Assembly (NCBI GenBank): GCA_954871525.1
Contig: OX940869.1
Span: forward strand, 25,634,001 to 25,698,000
Direction of reading: 5' to 3'
Length of the DNA: 64,000 bases
DNA from: Parietaria judaica
Lineage: Eukaryota; Streptophyta; Magnoliopsida; Rosales; Urticaceae
The translations under genes were made by a program, and so were the position numbers. The notes below the pieces were generated by a model, which was given only the letters and a program-made list of their open reading frames with translations, made no database searches and was not told the DNA's origin. Below are positions 1 through 11,345 of the stretch, piece by piece; position 1 is the first letter of the stretch, and every line of letters starts with the position of its first letter.

Positions 1-130
1 CTTAACAACAACTAAACGACAAGACTAATCGACTCTCGGGTTACATCATTACTCCCCCTCTTCACATTGAGCTTGTCCTCAAGCTCAAGACACGTATTTT
101 GACCTCTTCGGCCCCCGGGTTTGGATGTTA

Positions 131-1630
131 TCACCGCTGCCCGGCCCGCTTCCGCTCGAAGGCTCTTTCAAAAGTAGTCCCTCCCGTACTTGTCCCTCTC
201 GTCCAACAATCGTGCGAATCGTAAGTCTTCCGCGAATCAGCCTTCGGAAAGCACTTCGCTGCCCCTCGTTGGTTCCGATCTCCGGGGCTAGGGCTCCGAC
301 TCCACGAATCGAAGCGATTGCGTGAATCAGCCCGAGCCTTTCGAAAGCGCTCCTCCGCCCTTTGCCGGCTCCGGATCGACCCTCCACTACTGCCACTTGA
401 GTCGCGCGACCCGTAGCTCCTCCGTCCAGGGCTTAAATCGCGTCTGTTTGGTACTTTTGCCTCCAAATACCTTGTATTAAGCTTTTGGTACTTTTGCCCA
501 AAAATACCAATCGCTAAATTCTCTCTGGTTACCTTCCTCTCACTGCCGCCGCCACCAGATCCGCCGTCGCCGCCGCCTCCGCCCCCATCGCCGGTGACTT
601 CGCCGGTATCTCCGCCGTCTCTACCGCCGTTCGCCGGAGAACCTCTCAAATCGTAAATCTGAGATTTGGGAGCCAAACAGCCCATTTCCTTTTCCAAACA
701 GCCCTGGCCGCCTCTCGCCGCAACTCCTCCTCCTCCGGCGCCGTACAAGTCGCCGGCGATCTCGCCGGAACCTTCCTCCGATGACGAGTTGCCGTGCCGC
801 GACGCTGATTCGCGAAATTCCCGCAGATCTGCGTGAAACCTAGCCAAACAGCCCATATTTTCCACTTCTCCGGCACAATCTCTCGTCGTTATCGCTCCAC
901 CCTGGCTGACCACCGATCCTAGGTCGGTACCCGGCCCTCCGCCGCTCCCGGAAATCTGACCACCGCCACGGCTCCATAGATCTGCGCGATCTAGGGTTTC
1001 GCCCAGATCTTGGTGACCTTTCGCTCCATTCTTTGACCGTCGCCGTCCTCTCCCGATCTGCTCCGATATCTTCCCCTTCTTGAAGTCGCTGCGTTTTCTC
1101 TTTCGGCGCCGCCCCTGACGCTTCGCACGGTTGCGCTGGTGCGCTGCTCGGCCAGATCTGGTTCGTGTTCCAGATCTGATCCAATATCGTCGTGCTCGCC
1201 AGCCTCGCCGTTGTCGCTTGATTGGCCTCGACTTCGCACTAGGTTGCCTTCCTCGCCGGATCTGCTCCGATTGTACTCTTGTTGTGATCGGAGTGCCTCG
1301 CGATCGTTGGATCTGCTTCGGTTCTTCCAGCTTCGGGACACCGATGACCACCAAGATTGGCTGGACGTTCTCCCGAACTTCGGGCACAACCGCTGGTTTC
1401 ACCGGAGCTGTCGCCTTCACGGATTCTTCCCTCTGCGATCGTTGGATCTCCGTCACCGCTCCCTTCAACTCGATGTTTTGAGCGGTTTGTAGAGCGATGA
1501 ATCCTTCGAGTTTCGATAGGAAACCCGTCGCCGTTGCTTCCGCCCGAGCAGCCGATGCCTTCCATTCCGCCGCGGATTCGGCCATTAAAGCCCTCATCTC
1601 CACCAAGAAATCGAGTTGTGTCGCTGCCAT
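131..1630 (-). CDS. Gag-like 499-aa ORF of the short LTR element
   Basis: The only long ORF in the element starts just inside the primer binding site, where gag begins in LTR elements. The first 60 residues are rich in Ala, Leu and Glu and could form a coiled coil. The rest is Arg/Gly/Ser-rich and basic, with Gly runs near the C-terminus, compatible with nucleic-acid binding. I see no CCHC zinc knuckle, protease, reverse transcriptase or integrase motif. The low-complexity composition means part of the ORF could be non-coding GC-rich sequence open by chance. The gag assignment rests on position rather than on a recognised domain. Confidence 0.45.
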   Translation of the reverse strand: MAATQLDFLVEMRALMAESAAEWKASAARAEATATGFLSKLEGFIALQTAQNIELKGAVTEIQRSQREESVKATAPVKPAVVPEVRENVQPILVVIGVPKLEEPKQIQRSRGTPITTRVQSEQIRRGRQPSAKSRPIKRQRRGWRARRYWIRSGTRTRSGRAAHQRNRAKRQGRRRKRKRSDFKKGKISEQIGRGRRRSKNGAKGHQDLGETLDRADLWSRGGGQISGSGGGPGTDLGSVVSQGGAITTRDCAGEVENMGCLARFHADLREFRESASRHGNSSSEEGSGEIAGDLYGAGGGGVAARGGQGCLEKEMGCLAPKSQIYDLRGSPANGGRDGGDTGEVTGDGGGGGGDGGSGGGGSERKVTRENLAIGIFGQKYQKLNTRYLEAKVPNRRDLSPGRRSYGSRDSSGSSGGSIRSRQRAEERFRKARADSRNRFDSWSRSPSPGDRNQRGAAKCFPKADSRKTYDSHDCWTRGTSTGGTTFERAFERKRAGQR

Positions 1631-1654
1631 TCCGAGATCGGCTCTGATACCAAT

Positions 1655-1923
1655 TGTTATGTACCAAGATCGACACTCTCGGAATCAAGAACACGATTGA
1701 ACACACAAGGCCAACCTTCACAAACCCGAATCCCCTCTTTGAGAGACTCAAGTTTGTGATTGGTTTATTGGCTACCATTCTCATTACATGAACTCCCTTA
1801 TATAGGGAAAGAAGCTTACAACCTAATAGACTCAATTAACGACATTGACTCGACTTGACTTACTCCTAAACAACGCTTAACAACAACTAAACGACAAGAC
1901 TAATCGACTCTCGGGTTACATCA
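1655..1923 (-). repeat. 5' LTR (269 bp) of the short LTR element
   Basis: Ends are TGTTATG and TACATCA on the plus strand. A CTTATATAGGG stretch near 1797-1807 may mark the promoter region. The first 48 bases of the window repeat its last 48 bases without a mismatch, which suggests a recent insertion. Confidence 0.85.
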
Positions 1924-1949
1924 CTTCTCTAATATCTATGTTGGTTCAG

Positions 1950-4900
1950 GTGACTGATTTACTGGGAAGTTTTCCGGATCTGATGGAGGAATTCACTGAT
2001 TTCCTAGAGTGTTCTGAGAATATTGGTACATTCTAGTCGTATCACTTTACATTTGTATATATGTCATTTTGTTTCTTACGGGATCTATTTCTGCAGACGG
2101 ATTTCTTGCCGGTGTTATCAATAGAAGTATGTTACATATCTTATCTTTTGTAAGTATTTTCAGTAAAAAAAATAATTATTTCTGACGCAATAATCTTTCA
2201 ATGCAGAATCGATGTCCATTGAGGGTCATATACCCAAACCATTGAAGGTAGAGGAAAAAGATAAAGACAAGGACAAAGACAAAGAGCAAAAGCGCGAGGC
2301 TGAGAGTGCTAAAGAAAAGGAAAAGGAAAGATGCAGGGAGAAATATTTGGGAAAATCTATTCAGGAGCTCGATCTCTCTGAATGCGAAAGATGTACTCCA
2401 AGTTATCGCCTTTTGCCAGATGACGTAAGCAGTTGTTATCGTTAAGTTAATGGTCTGCAAATTGCAGACTCATCATAAAATGAAGTTTTGTCATGTAATG
2501 ATGATTTTCACGTTTTGCAGTATCCAAAAGCCGTGGCAAGCTACAGATCAGCGCTTGGTGCTCGAGTTTTGAACGACAGTTGGGTATCTGTGACCTCAGG
2601 AAGTGAGGATTACTCTTTCAAACATATGCGTCGGAATCAGTACGAAGAAAGTCTTTTCAGATGTGAAGATGATAGGTACTGTTTAAAGTTTAAACAGTAT
2701 TGCAACTTTGCATCTCGTGAATGTTTTATTTTTCATCAGTTTGATTCTCGCCCGGTCTTTGTCTATTATACAACAAAGTGGCTTCTCTGACTAATGATGA
2801 CTTGTTATGGAATTTCCGCTTCAAAATAATAGGTTTGAGCTGGATATGCTATTAGAATCTGTGACCTCAACTGCTAAGCGAGCAGAAGAGCTGTTGAACA
2901 ATAATAATGACAAGAAAAACAATTCGGAGAATCCACATCAGAATGAAGAGCAGTTTACAGGTTTGTTTACCTAGCTGATTGTGAAACCATCTTCCGAAGA
3001 TCCAATGTTCTAGTTTTCTGCTTATTTAGCTTTTCAATTTTATCTTTTTTGCTTTTGCAGCTATCCATTTAAGGTGCATTGAGCGTTTATATGGTGACCA
3101 CGGCCTCGATGTAGTGGAAATATTACGAAAAAACCCACCTCTTGCACTGCCTGTCATATTGACACGCTTGAAGCAGAAGCAAGAGGATTGGACAAGATGT
3201 CGCGCAGATTTCAACAAGGTTTGGGCTGAAATATACTCCAAAAATCATTACAAGTCGCTTGATCACCGCAGCTTCTATTTTAAGCAACAAGATTCAAAGA
3301 ATTTGAGCTGTAAATGTAAGTTTACTTTGCTTTCGTAAGCTTTAAAATATAATTTTGGCATTTCCCGTTGCTCATTTGCCCGTATTTTAAGCTGCAGCTT
3401 TGGTGGCCGAGATTAAGGATCTCAAAGACGCGAAACAGAGAGATAATGACTCTCTTCTCTCACTCGCTGCTGGAAATAGACAATTTGTAGGTGCACATCT
3501 TGAGTACGATTATGCTGATGTCAGCATTCACGAAGACCTATACAAACTTGTTCAGTTTTCATGCGAAGAAATTTGCTCAACAAAAGAACAGTTGAATAAA
3601 GTTATGGAACTCTATTCAACTTTTCTGGAGCCAATGCTGTGCGTGCCTCAAGCTAACCGTTTAGAGGTCACCGAAGATGTCAAAGAGGCTGAAGAGGGAC
3701 CCACAAATTGTAGTACCTCAAGCATAGAAGACGGTGACGGGAGTCCAGCTGGCGATGTTGCGGTCAAAGATGTTGACCATCCAAAATCTGGTTCCTCTGG
3801 CGACTCCAGTGCTTTGCGTGAACCAATATGTGATGATCTCCAGCCTGGGAAAGACAAGGGAAGTGGAGACGTCATTGGTAAAATGGGTGGTGTAAAAGAA
3901 CAAAGCGCATCCTTTGACCGAGTTTCCAATATAAATACATCAGTAGCTAATGGTGGTGACAGAAGCGGCATGGAAGTGCCATCAGGTTAATACATTCAGA
4001 AAATAATACATAATGATAATTACTCCCATTTTTACAAGAGAATGATTTTTGACTTTTTTCGTTTTCAATCTTTTAAGGTTCCGGCGTGGCTTTGTCCAGA
4101 TCTAGTGATAATGTTGACACTGTGACTCCATTAGAGGTATGAATTCCGGAGATGTGCCACCTTAATCTATTTCTTTTCTTAGATTGTGTTAAGACCCATT
4201 ATAACTTCACTTGTAGGAGGGAAAAATTGTAACTTAGTCTAGACATTTATGTCCGTATTAGCCATCAGGCTTTGTTCGGGCTATTTTGGGTTCTTTGCAC
4301 TTATGATGGGATTATGGTTTCAACCTTGCTCTCGGAGGAAATGCGTTTTTGTGACGTTTGTTAATAAAAAAACAGTTCGGGAATTTTGTGGTGAATTTCC
4401 ATTGACCTAAATTATTTATGTTGGTTTTGTTCGGTTCCCTGTTAATTTGTCATGATTTTTGTTTCTTTTTACCGTTTATGGGATCTAATAATTAGTTGTG
4501 TAATGTGTTCTTCTTTTAAATTTCAGAAGGATGATGTTGGGAAACCTGTCATGCTAGCAAATGGGGAAGCTTCTAAAGTTGGCAGTTCCCGTGAAGAATC
4601 TGTTGAGACCTTCAAATTTGAAAAAGAAGAGGGAGAGTTATCACCGACCGCTGATTTCGAGGAGGATAATTTTGTTGCTCCAACGATTCAGGCAATGGAC
4701 AATGCGAAACACGAGAGTGACAGCTGTCACGAGCTGTGTGGTCGAGAAACCGGAGTGGAGAACGATGCGGATGCTGATGATGAGAACAGTGAAAATGCGG
4801 CGGGTGAAGATAGCGAATCCGCAGGTGATGAGTGCTCAGGAGAAGGGCATGGGGAAGAGGAGAATGAGCAAGAGGAGGTTGATGGCAAGGCTGATGAGAG

Positions 4901-6444
4901 TGAAGGGACCAGTGAAGCACAATTACCCAGAGGAGATTCTGGTAATTTGCCAGTATCTGAGCGGTTTCTTTCGTCTGTGAAGCCTCTTGCAAAACTCGTG
5001 CCAGCATCTTCTGCTTCAATGGAAAAGCAAGGACATCAGATCTTCTATGGAAATGACAGTTTCTACGTGCTGTTTAGACTTCACCAAGTACAGAATTATA
5101 TTCCCTTTTTTTTCTTTGAATTGGTTATTTTTCTCTGCTGTTTTTATTTTCAAGTTATAAATATATTTTTCGCTGGAGAGAAGGAACACCATAATTAAAA
5201 AAAAAAATACTTGAAATTTACAAGTATCAGAAAATATACTATGCCATGCATTAAAACAAAAACGACTCCTAGAAACTTGGAAAATAATTAAAACAATATC
5301 GCTTGTTCGTTTAGCTGAACACACTATTTCTTTGAATATTTCAGAGTCTGTATGAACGTATTTTGTCGGCGAAACTCAACTCATCCGCTGGAGAAACGAA
5401 ATGGAGGATCTCAAAGGATGCTAGTTCTCCAGATTTATACAGCAGGTAAGTTATGCTCTTTCTTAATCTGTTAGATATGTAATTTTACAGTAATTAAATT
5501 ATTATGCCCATGGTTTAAAAAGGTGACAGAGGCGTACGCCTAGAGGCGCGCCTCAAGGCGAGGCGGACATTTTTCGCCTCCGAAGCGCGCCTTGAGGCGC
5601 AAATGAAAGAGGCGTACGCCTTTTTTCCGGCAAGGCGATTGAGGCGTGCGCCTCTGCCTCGAGGCGTGAGGCAAGGCGCAAGGCGTGCGCCTCACTGGTG
5701 GTTGCAGTCTAGGCTTTTTTTTTTCAACTGTTTTGGGCTTTTTTTTAATGTTTTAACTGTTATGCCATTTAATTTATTTAATTGTTAGTATTTTTGGTAA
5801 GTAGTAATAAGGGACCAATTATAGGACGCTAATGTCTCCTTTTTAATGGTAACTAGGGCTTTGTGACGTTTTTTGTTTTGTTTTATTGATGTGAAGAAAT
5901 TTTTCGGTCCTTCAGTTTATTGTTGACTGAATAAAGTTACTGGTAATCATCGTCTTGGTGATCAAGATTTTGCTAACGTTGTTGGCTTGTGTGTTTACGT
6001 TACTTTTTCGTATCCGGATCTATTATAATCATACGTAAAGCATTTCAGGATTCATGTTTATTGGCATTTATGCAGATTTATGAGTGCACTGTACAATTTG
6101 CTTGACGGGTCTTTCGATAACACAAAGTTTGAGGATGAATGTCGAGCCATAATTGGAAATCAGTCATATGTTCTATTTACGTTGGACAAATTGATATATA
6201 AGTTGGTGAAACATGTAAGTTTTTGCTGCTTGTCTCCTTCACTTTCTACTGCTGGAGTTGTGAGTGTTAATGGTAACTCTTTCCAACAGCTTCAATCCGT
6301 GGCGACGGAGGAGATGGACAACAAACTTCTTCAATTATACGAGTACGAAAAATCTCGGAAAGCCGGGATATTAGATGCAGTGTACTTTGAAAACGCACGT
6401 GTGCTTTTGCACGAGGAGAATATTTATAGAGTGGCATGTGTAAG

Positions 6445-6483
<39 letters not shown>

Positions 6484-7313
6484 GTTATTTATAAATATAT
6501 TTATATATGATTTATCATTAATTACCTTTTGCAGTCTTCTTCCCCGACTCGATTGTCCATACAGTTGATGGACAATGTAAGCGAGAAACCGGAGATCTTT
6601 GCTGTTTCAATGGACCCGAACTTCTCGGATTATCTAAACAATGATTTTCTATCGGTACTTCCTGCAAAAAAGGAGAACAATGGCCTTAGCCTGAAGAGGT
6701 ATTTACTTGTATTCTATTGACTATTTAAAAAAATAAAATTATTGTGAGCGGAATAATAATAATAATAATCAGAACAAGAACAAGAACAAAAAGATAACAG
6801 TTTTGGAGTAACCATTAAAATTTAACTGATCCATTTTGTCTTTATTGTTTTCATTATGTTTATGCAGAAATAAGCGCAGGTATTCCAGTTTAGACGAATC
6901 TTCGGCTTTCTCCGAGGCAATGGAAGGCGTCAAAGTCGTCAACGGTTTAGAGTGCAAGATGACTTGCAATTCATCAAAGGTTTGTATATGTTATACTTCA
7001 CCTTTGTTTTCCTATATTACAAAGTAGTTCTTACTTTCTCTCTTTTAACGGATAAAATTGTTGCCATATTACAAAAATTACCATAAAATAACTAACATTT
7101 AAATTGAAGTATTTAATTCTTTCTGAGATTATAATTAATTATGTATCCTTATCTTACTAATTTATTTTGGTAACGACATGATGACGTTATCAGATATCAT
7201 ACATCCTTGACACGGAAGATTACTTCTTCCGGTCAAGAAGGAAGAAGTCAAGATCGTCATTCGATGATCAACGAGTTCAAAGGTTTCACAAATTCATATC
7301 AAACTCCGAGTAA
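1950..7313 (+). CDS. SIN3-like paired amphipathic helix protein, 3' part of gene
   Basis: Transcriptional corepressor scaffold of histone deacetylase complexes in the nucleus. Fifteen exons are visible: 1950-2025, 2097-2126, 2207-2424, 2521-2675, 2833-2960, 3061-3315, 3398-3985, 4078-4136, 4527-5087, 5345-5445, 6076-6214, 6290-6439, 6535-6698, 6868-6979, 7194-7313. They join in one frame (2856 nt, 951 codons) with GT-AG introns. The first exon ([14 protein letters not shown]) is the end of a PAH-type region. A Lys/Glu-rich linker follows, then the HDAC-interaction domain ([40 protein letters not shown]). The middle exons are acidic. The C-terminal Sin3 domain includes FYVLFRLHQ and [13 protein letters not shown], and the protein ends in a basic tail. 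PAH1 and PAH2 must lie upstream, beyond the LTR insertion. No in-frame stop is seen, so the gene is probably functional if the LTR element is spliced out with its intron. Confidence 0.93.
5519..5700. repeat. GC-rich AGGCG/CGCCT palindromic repeat in a SIN3-like intron
   Basis: In an otherwise AT-rich intron, about 180 bp consist of alternating AGGCG and CGCCT words (for example GAGGCGTACGCCT, CTCAAGGCGAGGCG, GCGCCTTGAGGCGC). It is strongly self-complementary at many offsets and could fold into several hairpins. It is probably part of a dispersed plant repeat; I see no terminal inverted repeats or target duplication that would class it. Confidence 0.6.
6443..6483. repeat. Compound (CT)n(AT)n microsatellite
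   Basis: A CT run followed directly by an AT run just downstream of a splice donor (exon end 6439) of the SIN3-like gene. Short CT and AT/TA runs also occur at about 7387-7406 and 7698-7745, past the stop codon. Confidence 0.9.
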
Positions 7314-8212
7314 CATTTCCGGGGAGTCGAGAATCGTCATAAAAGACAGAGACGTCGCAAACTGCGCAAAGTAAGAGCAATTTGTGCCTCTCTCTCTCTC
7401 TCTCTCACATAATCCAAATATAATTAAGTGTTTAGAGATGACATATAACTCAATGCCATTGTTTTTTCTTTCTACATTTAGAAGCCACTGATTCTATGGA
7501 TGATGATAAGCTATTGTTTTGTATATAAGGATCCTTAAGATATTTTTGTAGAAATCTACTTAATTAATGGTAATTATATTTTTTATGCTCGCCCCTTGCT
7601 TCCTTTATTTCTGCTACCAAATAGATTTTGACTATTTGTATAACTATTTCTAACAGTCCTTATAAATATCAATACTAACAGCAATTATGAATGTTATATA
7701 TATAGAGAGAGAATTAGATATATATATATATATATCATATATATAAAAAAATCTCGATAAATTAATACTGATAGGACCTAAGAAATTATTGATTTATCGA
7801 AGTAAAATTTAAATAATATTCTTTTACTTTAAATAATATTCTTAGAATTTAGACCGTTTATATTATTTTATTGAAGTTATTAATTAATCGAGTATTAATT
7901 TAACAAATTTTTATTTCATCTTTGATTAAATGTATTATAGAAGAAACTTTCTTGGGAAAATGATTTCATAGTTGGGGTGGTGAAGTTGAACGTGATGGTG
8001 TTTCTTAAACTTGAGGATTATGATGTATGCATTGGAACTTCGGAAATTATTCTGTGTTAGAGCTGGTAATACAGGAGTTTCTGCTTTATTTTGTTTTAAC
8101 ATTTACTCTATTACTTTACTTTATAATGGGAAAAAAATTAGAGTAATGAATAATTTTACTTCGAAGTATCAAAGTAACACTATTTATTACTTATTTACAA
8201 TTTGTATTGTAA
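7314..8212. other. 3' UTR and AT-rich spacer after the SIN3-like gene
   Basis: It holds the SIN3-like 3' UTR and AT-rich DNA. Bases 7749-7900 contain CTCGATAAATTAATA and related inverted words (ATTTATCGAAG, TTAATCGAGTATTAATT), resembling ends of plant pogo-like elements, but too decayed to delimit. No gene seen. Confidence 0.4.
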
Positions 8213-8577
8213 GGGAAAATGGCGGCATAAGTACTCAAAGTAATTGGAAAATTGACATTAAGTTTTCATTCTTTTTTTTTTTGCTGGTGAAAGTTGCCAA
8301 ACTCTTATTTTGTGTATTCTTACATATTTTTGTCCAGAACCGAGCCACATGTCATGTTTTCAAACCCATTAAATATACAATTGTTTATCATTGATAAATC
8401 AATTTTTTTTATTAATAAAAATGGTATATATGATGGGTTTAAGAACATGATATGTGATGCGGTTCAGGGCGAAAACATGACGGAATACACAAAATAAGAG
8501 TTTGACAACTTTCGCCATAAAAAAAATGCGAACTTCAACTTTTCAAACACTTTGGGTACTTATGCTACTATTTTCCC
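8213..8577. mobile_element. Foldback MITE with long terminal inverted repeats
   Basis: The left end GGGAAAATGGCGGCATAAGT is matched in reverse complement by the right end GGGAAAATAGTAGCATAAGT, and similarity continues inward for about 150 bp, leaving almost no unique centre. Long inverted repeats with no coding content suggest a Mutator-derived MITE. The flanking 9-mers are only weakly alike, so no target duplication is claimed. Confidence 0.75.
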
Positions 8578-9914
8578 TTTATTTAATTATAAATTTGTTC
8601 TTAGCATACATTTTATCTTATTTTATAATTCTTATTATATTTAATTATATAATTAAATAATTATAGTATATATAATTACTAATTAAAAAATCAAAATTAA
8701 TTGTACCGCACATACATTAGAAATGGAAAGTATATACATACACTAATAACTAAAAAGTAGTAATTAAAAGTACACATAAGTCATAACATATCTTTAAAAT
8801 CGTATATTTAAAAGTGGTTTTTATTTTCATGTAACAATTATTTTTTATGTAATGTTTATTTTCAATGTGATGATGATTAATTTTTAATATAATATTTATT
8901 TGCATAATTATATAATACATATCAATAAAATATTTTATCAAATATAAAAATTAATTCGGAATGAAGTGTATATAAAATAAGTTAAAGTCGGGCTAATTTT
9001 ACAGATTTGTAAAGTAAAGAGCAATTTTGTAATTATAGAATACTTTTATAGTAACATTTAAAATCGTACCTATACTTAATTACTCATTGTCTATTGAAGT
9101 AAAACTTGTTGAATTAAAGAGGAACACGTTGAAGATGATCTTAGCTAGAGAGTTGTCCAAGCCACTTGTCGTGAGTGGCGGCTCGGGAACCAACGCCAAC
9201 GCTAGCTTGGCGTCGCGTTTCAGCCGCAACGCAAGTCTCCAACACTTCGCGTTGCGAAAATTTAATTGCTGGGCAACAACTTTTCTTGCGGCATAAATGT
9301 TTTTTTCGTACATTTTTTTAATTTTATCTATTGACCTCACTCACTTTATCCTAATTTCATCATTTTTACCATACAATAATTGTTTCTCATAATTTTTTTA
9401 ACAAAAAATATACACTTTAATCCTCTAATAATTTTCATTTTAAAAAAAAATTACCTTAAAGATTAACAATTCACTCCCTCTTGAAATTCTATAAATACCC
9501 CTTTCTCATAGTCATTTCCCCACACCAATCCTGGTAAAATGGATCCATTTTCCACTCCAGTCTCTGTTCGACGATGATGATGAATGCGATCAAAACGTCT
9601 TCGAAGAAACCGTTGAGTCTCGCCCAAGAAGGAGCTGGAATGTTCACTGGAGTCCCTCACGTACTACCGTCGACTCACCACCGACCATGAGGAACTGTGC
9701 CGGTAGGCCACCCTCTCAATTGTGGGTAACCGATTTCGGCCAGATATATATGTGGAATTTTCGGAGGCAAATTGTGACCGGTTCGCAATATGCAAAAAGT
9801 ACAGACAAGACTGCTTGCAAATCCTGATCAAGGCACGAGTGAAGCAATGGACAGAAGCTGATAAGCTAATAGAATGATAACTAAAGAATTTTCACCACTA
9901 AAATATAACATAAG
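8578..9914. other. AT-rich spacer, no gene recognised
   Basis: Mostly AT-rich. A GC-richer patch at 9087-9296 is open for 69 codons on the plus strand, and 9540-9830 contains codon-like sequence (SLTYYRRLTTDHEELCR in one frame, near 9635-9690) broken by stops. Neither matches a family I know. The second could be a captured or dead gene fragment. Confidence 0.4.
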
Positions 9915-10462
9915 TGTTGAGGTACGATTTCGTCCACATCAATTTGCATTGATACAATGAAATCTATCTCTGTCGTTTATAAACTTGGGCTTTGATTGAA
10001 GAAGCCCAATACCATTAAGGAGCCCATTGACCGAGTCAAAGGAGTCAATTAAGGGAGAAGTCAACAGTCAAAGGAAGAATACATGACCAACACAGGCAAC
10101 AAAGATGTTCGTCGACGAGGATGTTCCCATCAGCATAGCCCCGTCGATGAAACCCCATCGACAAAACCTCGTCACCAAAAATGACCAGAAGGAGAAAGAG
10201 GCTAAGGATGAAAGTTAAGAGACAAAGCTTAATAAAGACAATCTAATTAAGTCAATGAGGAGGGAATTAAAAAAGACCGAAAAAATCCTTGACAAGAAAT
10301 ATAGTACTCACACTAAAATAGTCGAGCATCTTACTCTCTTCAAACCCATTTCATTTACGTGATTGATTTTTTAACGGAAAGACCCGAGCTCTGAGGTAAC
10401 TTAAAAACAGAATTACACCAATCGTGAATCTGTGACTGTGGAGCTGATATTTCACCTCAACA
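9915..10462. mobile_element. Solo LTR (548 bp)
   Basis: It begins TGTTGAGGT and ends ACCTCAACA, perfect 9-bp inverted ends of LTR type, with no internal domain beside it. Flanking 5-mers ATAAG and ATGAC match at only three positions, so the duplication has decayed or the limits are slightly off. The end sequence resembles the TGTTGATGTG ends of the Tat-type LTRs elsewhere in this window, but the bodies are not obviously alike. Confidence 0.65.
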
Positions 10463-10651
10463 ATGACTTATTTACACTACTTTCATCACGGAACATATAA
10501 CATAAAAAAATTATTTATAACAAAATCAACGTTGAATATTAAATTATATGGAGATATAATAGAAAACAAATTAAGCGTAGTTTTTAATATTGATGGAGTC
10601 TACTGTTGACTGTTATATGATTCCATCTTCTTTTGTTAAATTATTTATGTC

Positions 10652-10657
<6 letters not shown>

Positions 10658-10694
<37 letters not shown>
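10658..10694. repeat. (GA)n microsatellite
   Basis: About 18 uninterrupted GA units in AT-rich spacer. Confidence 0.95.
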
Positions 10695-10696
<2 letters not shown>

Positions 10697-10908
10697 GTAT
10701 TTGTTATTTAAAAATTAAAATCCATCGTGCGTCGTTTGTTTCTATTAAGAACATTAATAATTGGGTAAGCTATATACTCATCTCTGTCTTTAACTATTAA
10801 TATATACTTTGACATCAATAATTATGAATATTTGTGATAAAAATACTTTAAATATGTCAAAGTTTATGTATCCACGTCGCCTTCGGCTACAGTAATTAAG
10901 TTTTCTTT

Positions 10909-11345
10909 ATCGCCGTGCCTGAGATTTTCGGAGCCCTAGGCGAGGAGAACTTTGGGGGCCCCCTAACGTTATTGTAAAAATCAATTTTGATACAAAAGTA
11001 TATATAATATATATAATAAATAAATTTTCATTCAAATAAGAAGCGTCTAGCATTTTTAGAAGCAAAAGTATTAATCAACTCTTCATAATCGAGTTTCTCG
11101 ACTATATCTTTTTCAATAGACAATGTATCTAAATTTATTTGGGGCCTCTAAATTTTATTTTAGTAATATTAAAAATAAATATTTTTTTCGGGGCTCCTAA
11201 ATTTAATAGTGATTCTCGATTATTTTTTTTAATTTCTGTGATACTGAGGCCTTTAAATTTAAATTTTTTGGGGCCCTTAAATTTGAGATTATTTTTTTTA
11301 TTAAATGTGCGCGCCTACTCCGCCTCCTCAGGCACGACTCTGCAT
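10909..11345 (-). mobile_element. Deleted hAT element with relic of a transposase C-terminus
   Basis: Imperfect inverted ends carry GTGCCTGAG (about 10915) and CTCAGGCAC (about 11327). Between them the minus strand at about 11035-11125 reads LDTLSIEKDIVEKLDYEELI followed by NTFASKNARR. This is the conserved end of plant hAT transposases of the TTF-type zinc-finger group, where SIEK and FA.KKAR words are typical. Degenerate GGGGCCCTTAAATTT-like units repeat four times nearby (11140-11290). Everything upstream in the transposase is deleted. Confidence 0.6.

Larger units (their letters stand above)
1..1923 (-). mobile_element. Short non-autonomous LTR retrotransposon, left end cut by the window
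   Basis: Read on the minus strand it runs 5' LTR (1655-1923), primer site, one long ORF, purine tract, 3' LTR (only 1-48 in the window). Bases 1-48 are identical to 1876-1923, the matching end of the other LTR. The LTR has TG...CA ends. Next to it the minus strand reads TTGGTATCAGAGC (1641-1653), the usual initiator-Met tRNA primer site. Bases 49-62 give the minus-strand purine tract AAGAGGGGGAGTAA directly before the 3' LTR. The interior is only about 1.6 kb with no reverse transcriptase or integrase, so it must be mobilised in trans. It sits in an intron of the SIN3-like gene, antisense to it. The left target duplication lies outside the window. Confidence 0.85.

Noticed and set aside
1131..1492. 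Two plus-strand frames opposite the gag-like ORF
   Set aside because: Shadows of the GC-rich element interior; the element's own polarity is fixed by primer site and purine tract.
9087..9296. 69-codon plus-strand frame in a GC-richer patch
   Set aside because: No domain, homology or gene context; left as spacer.
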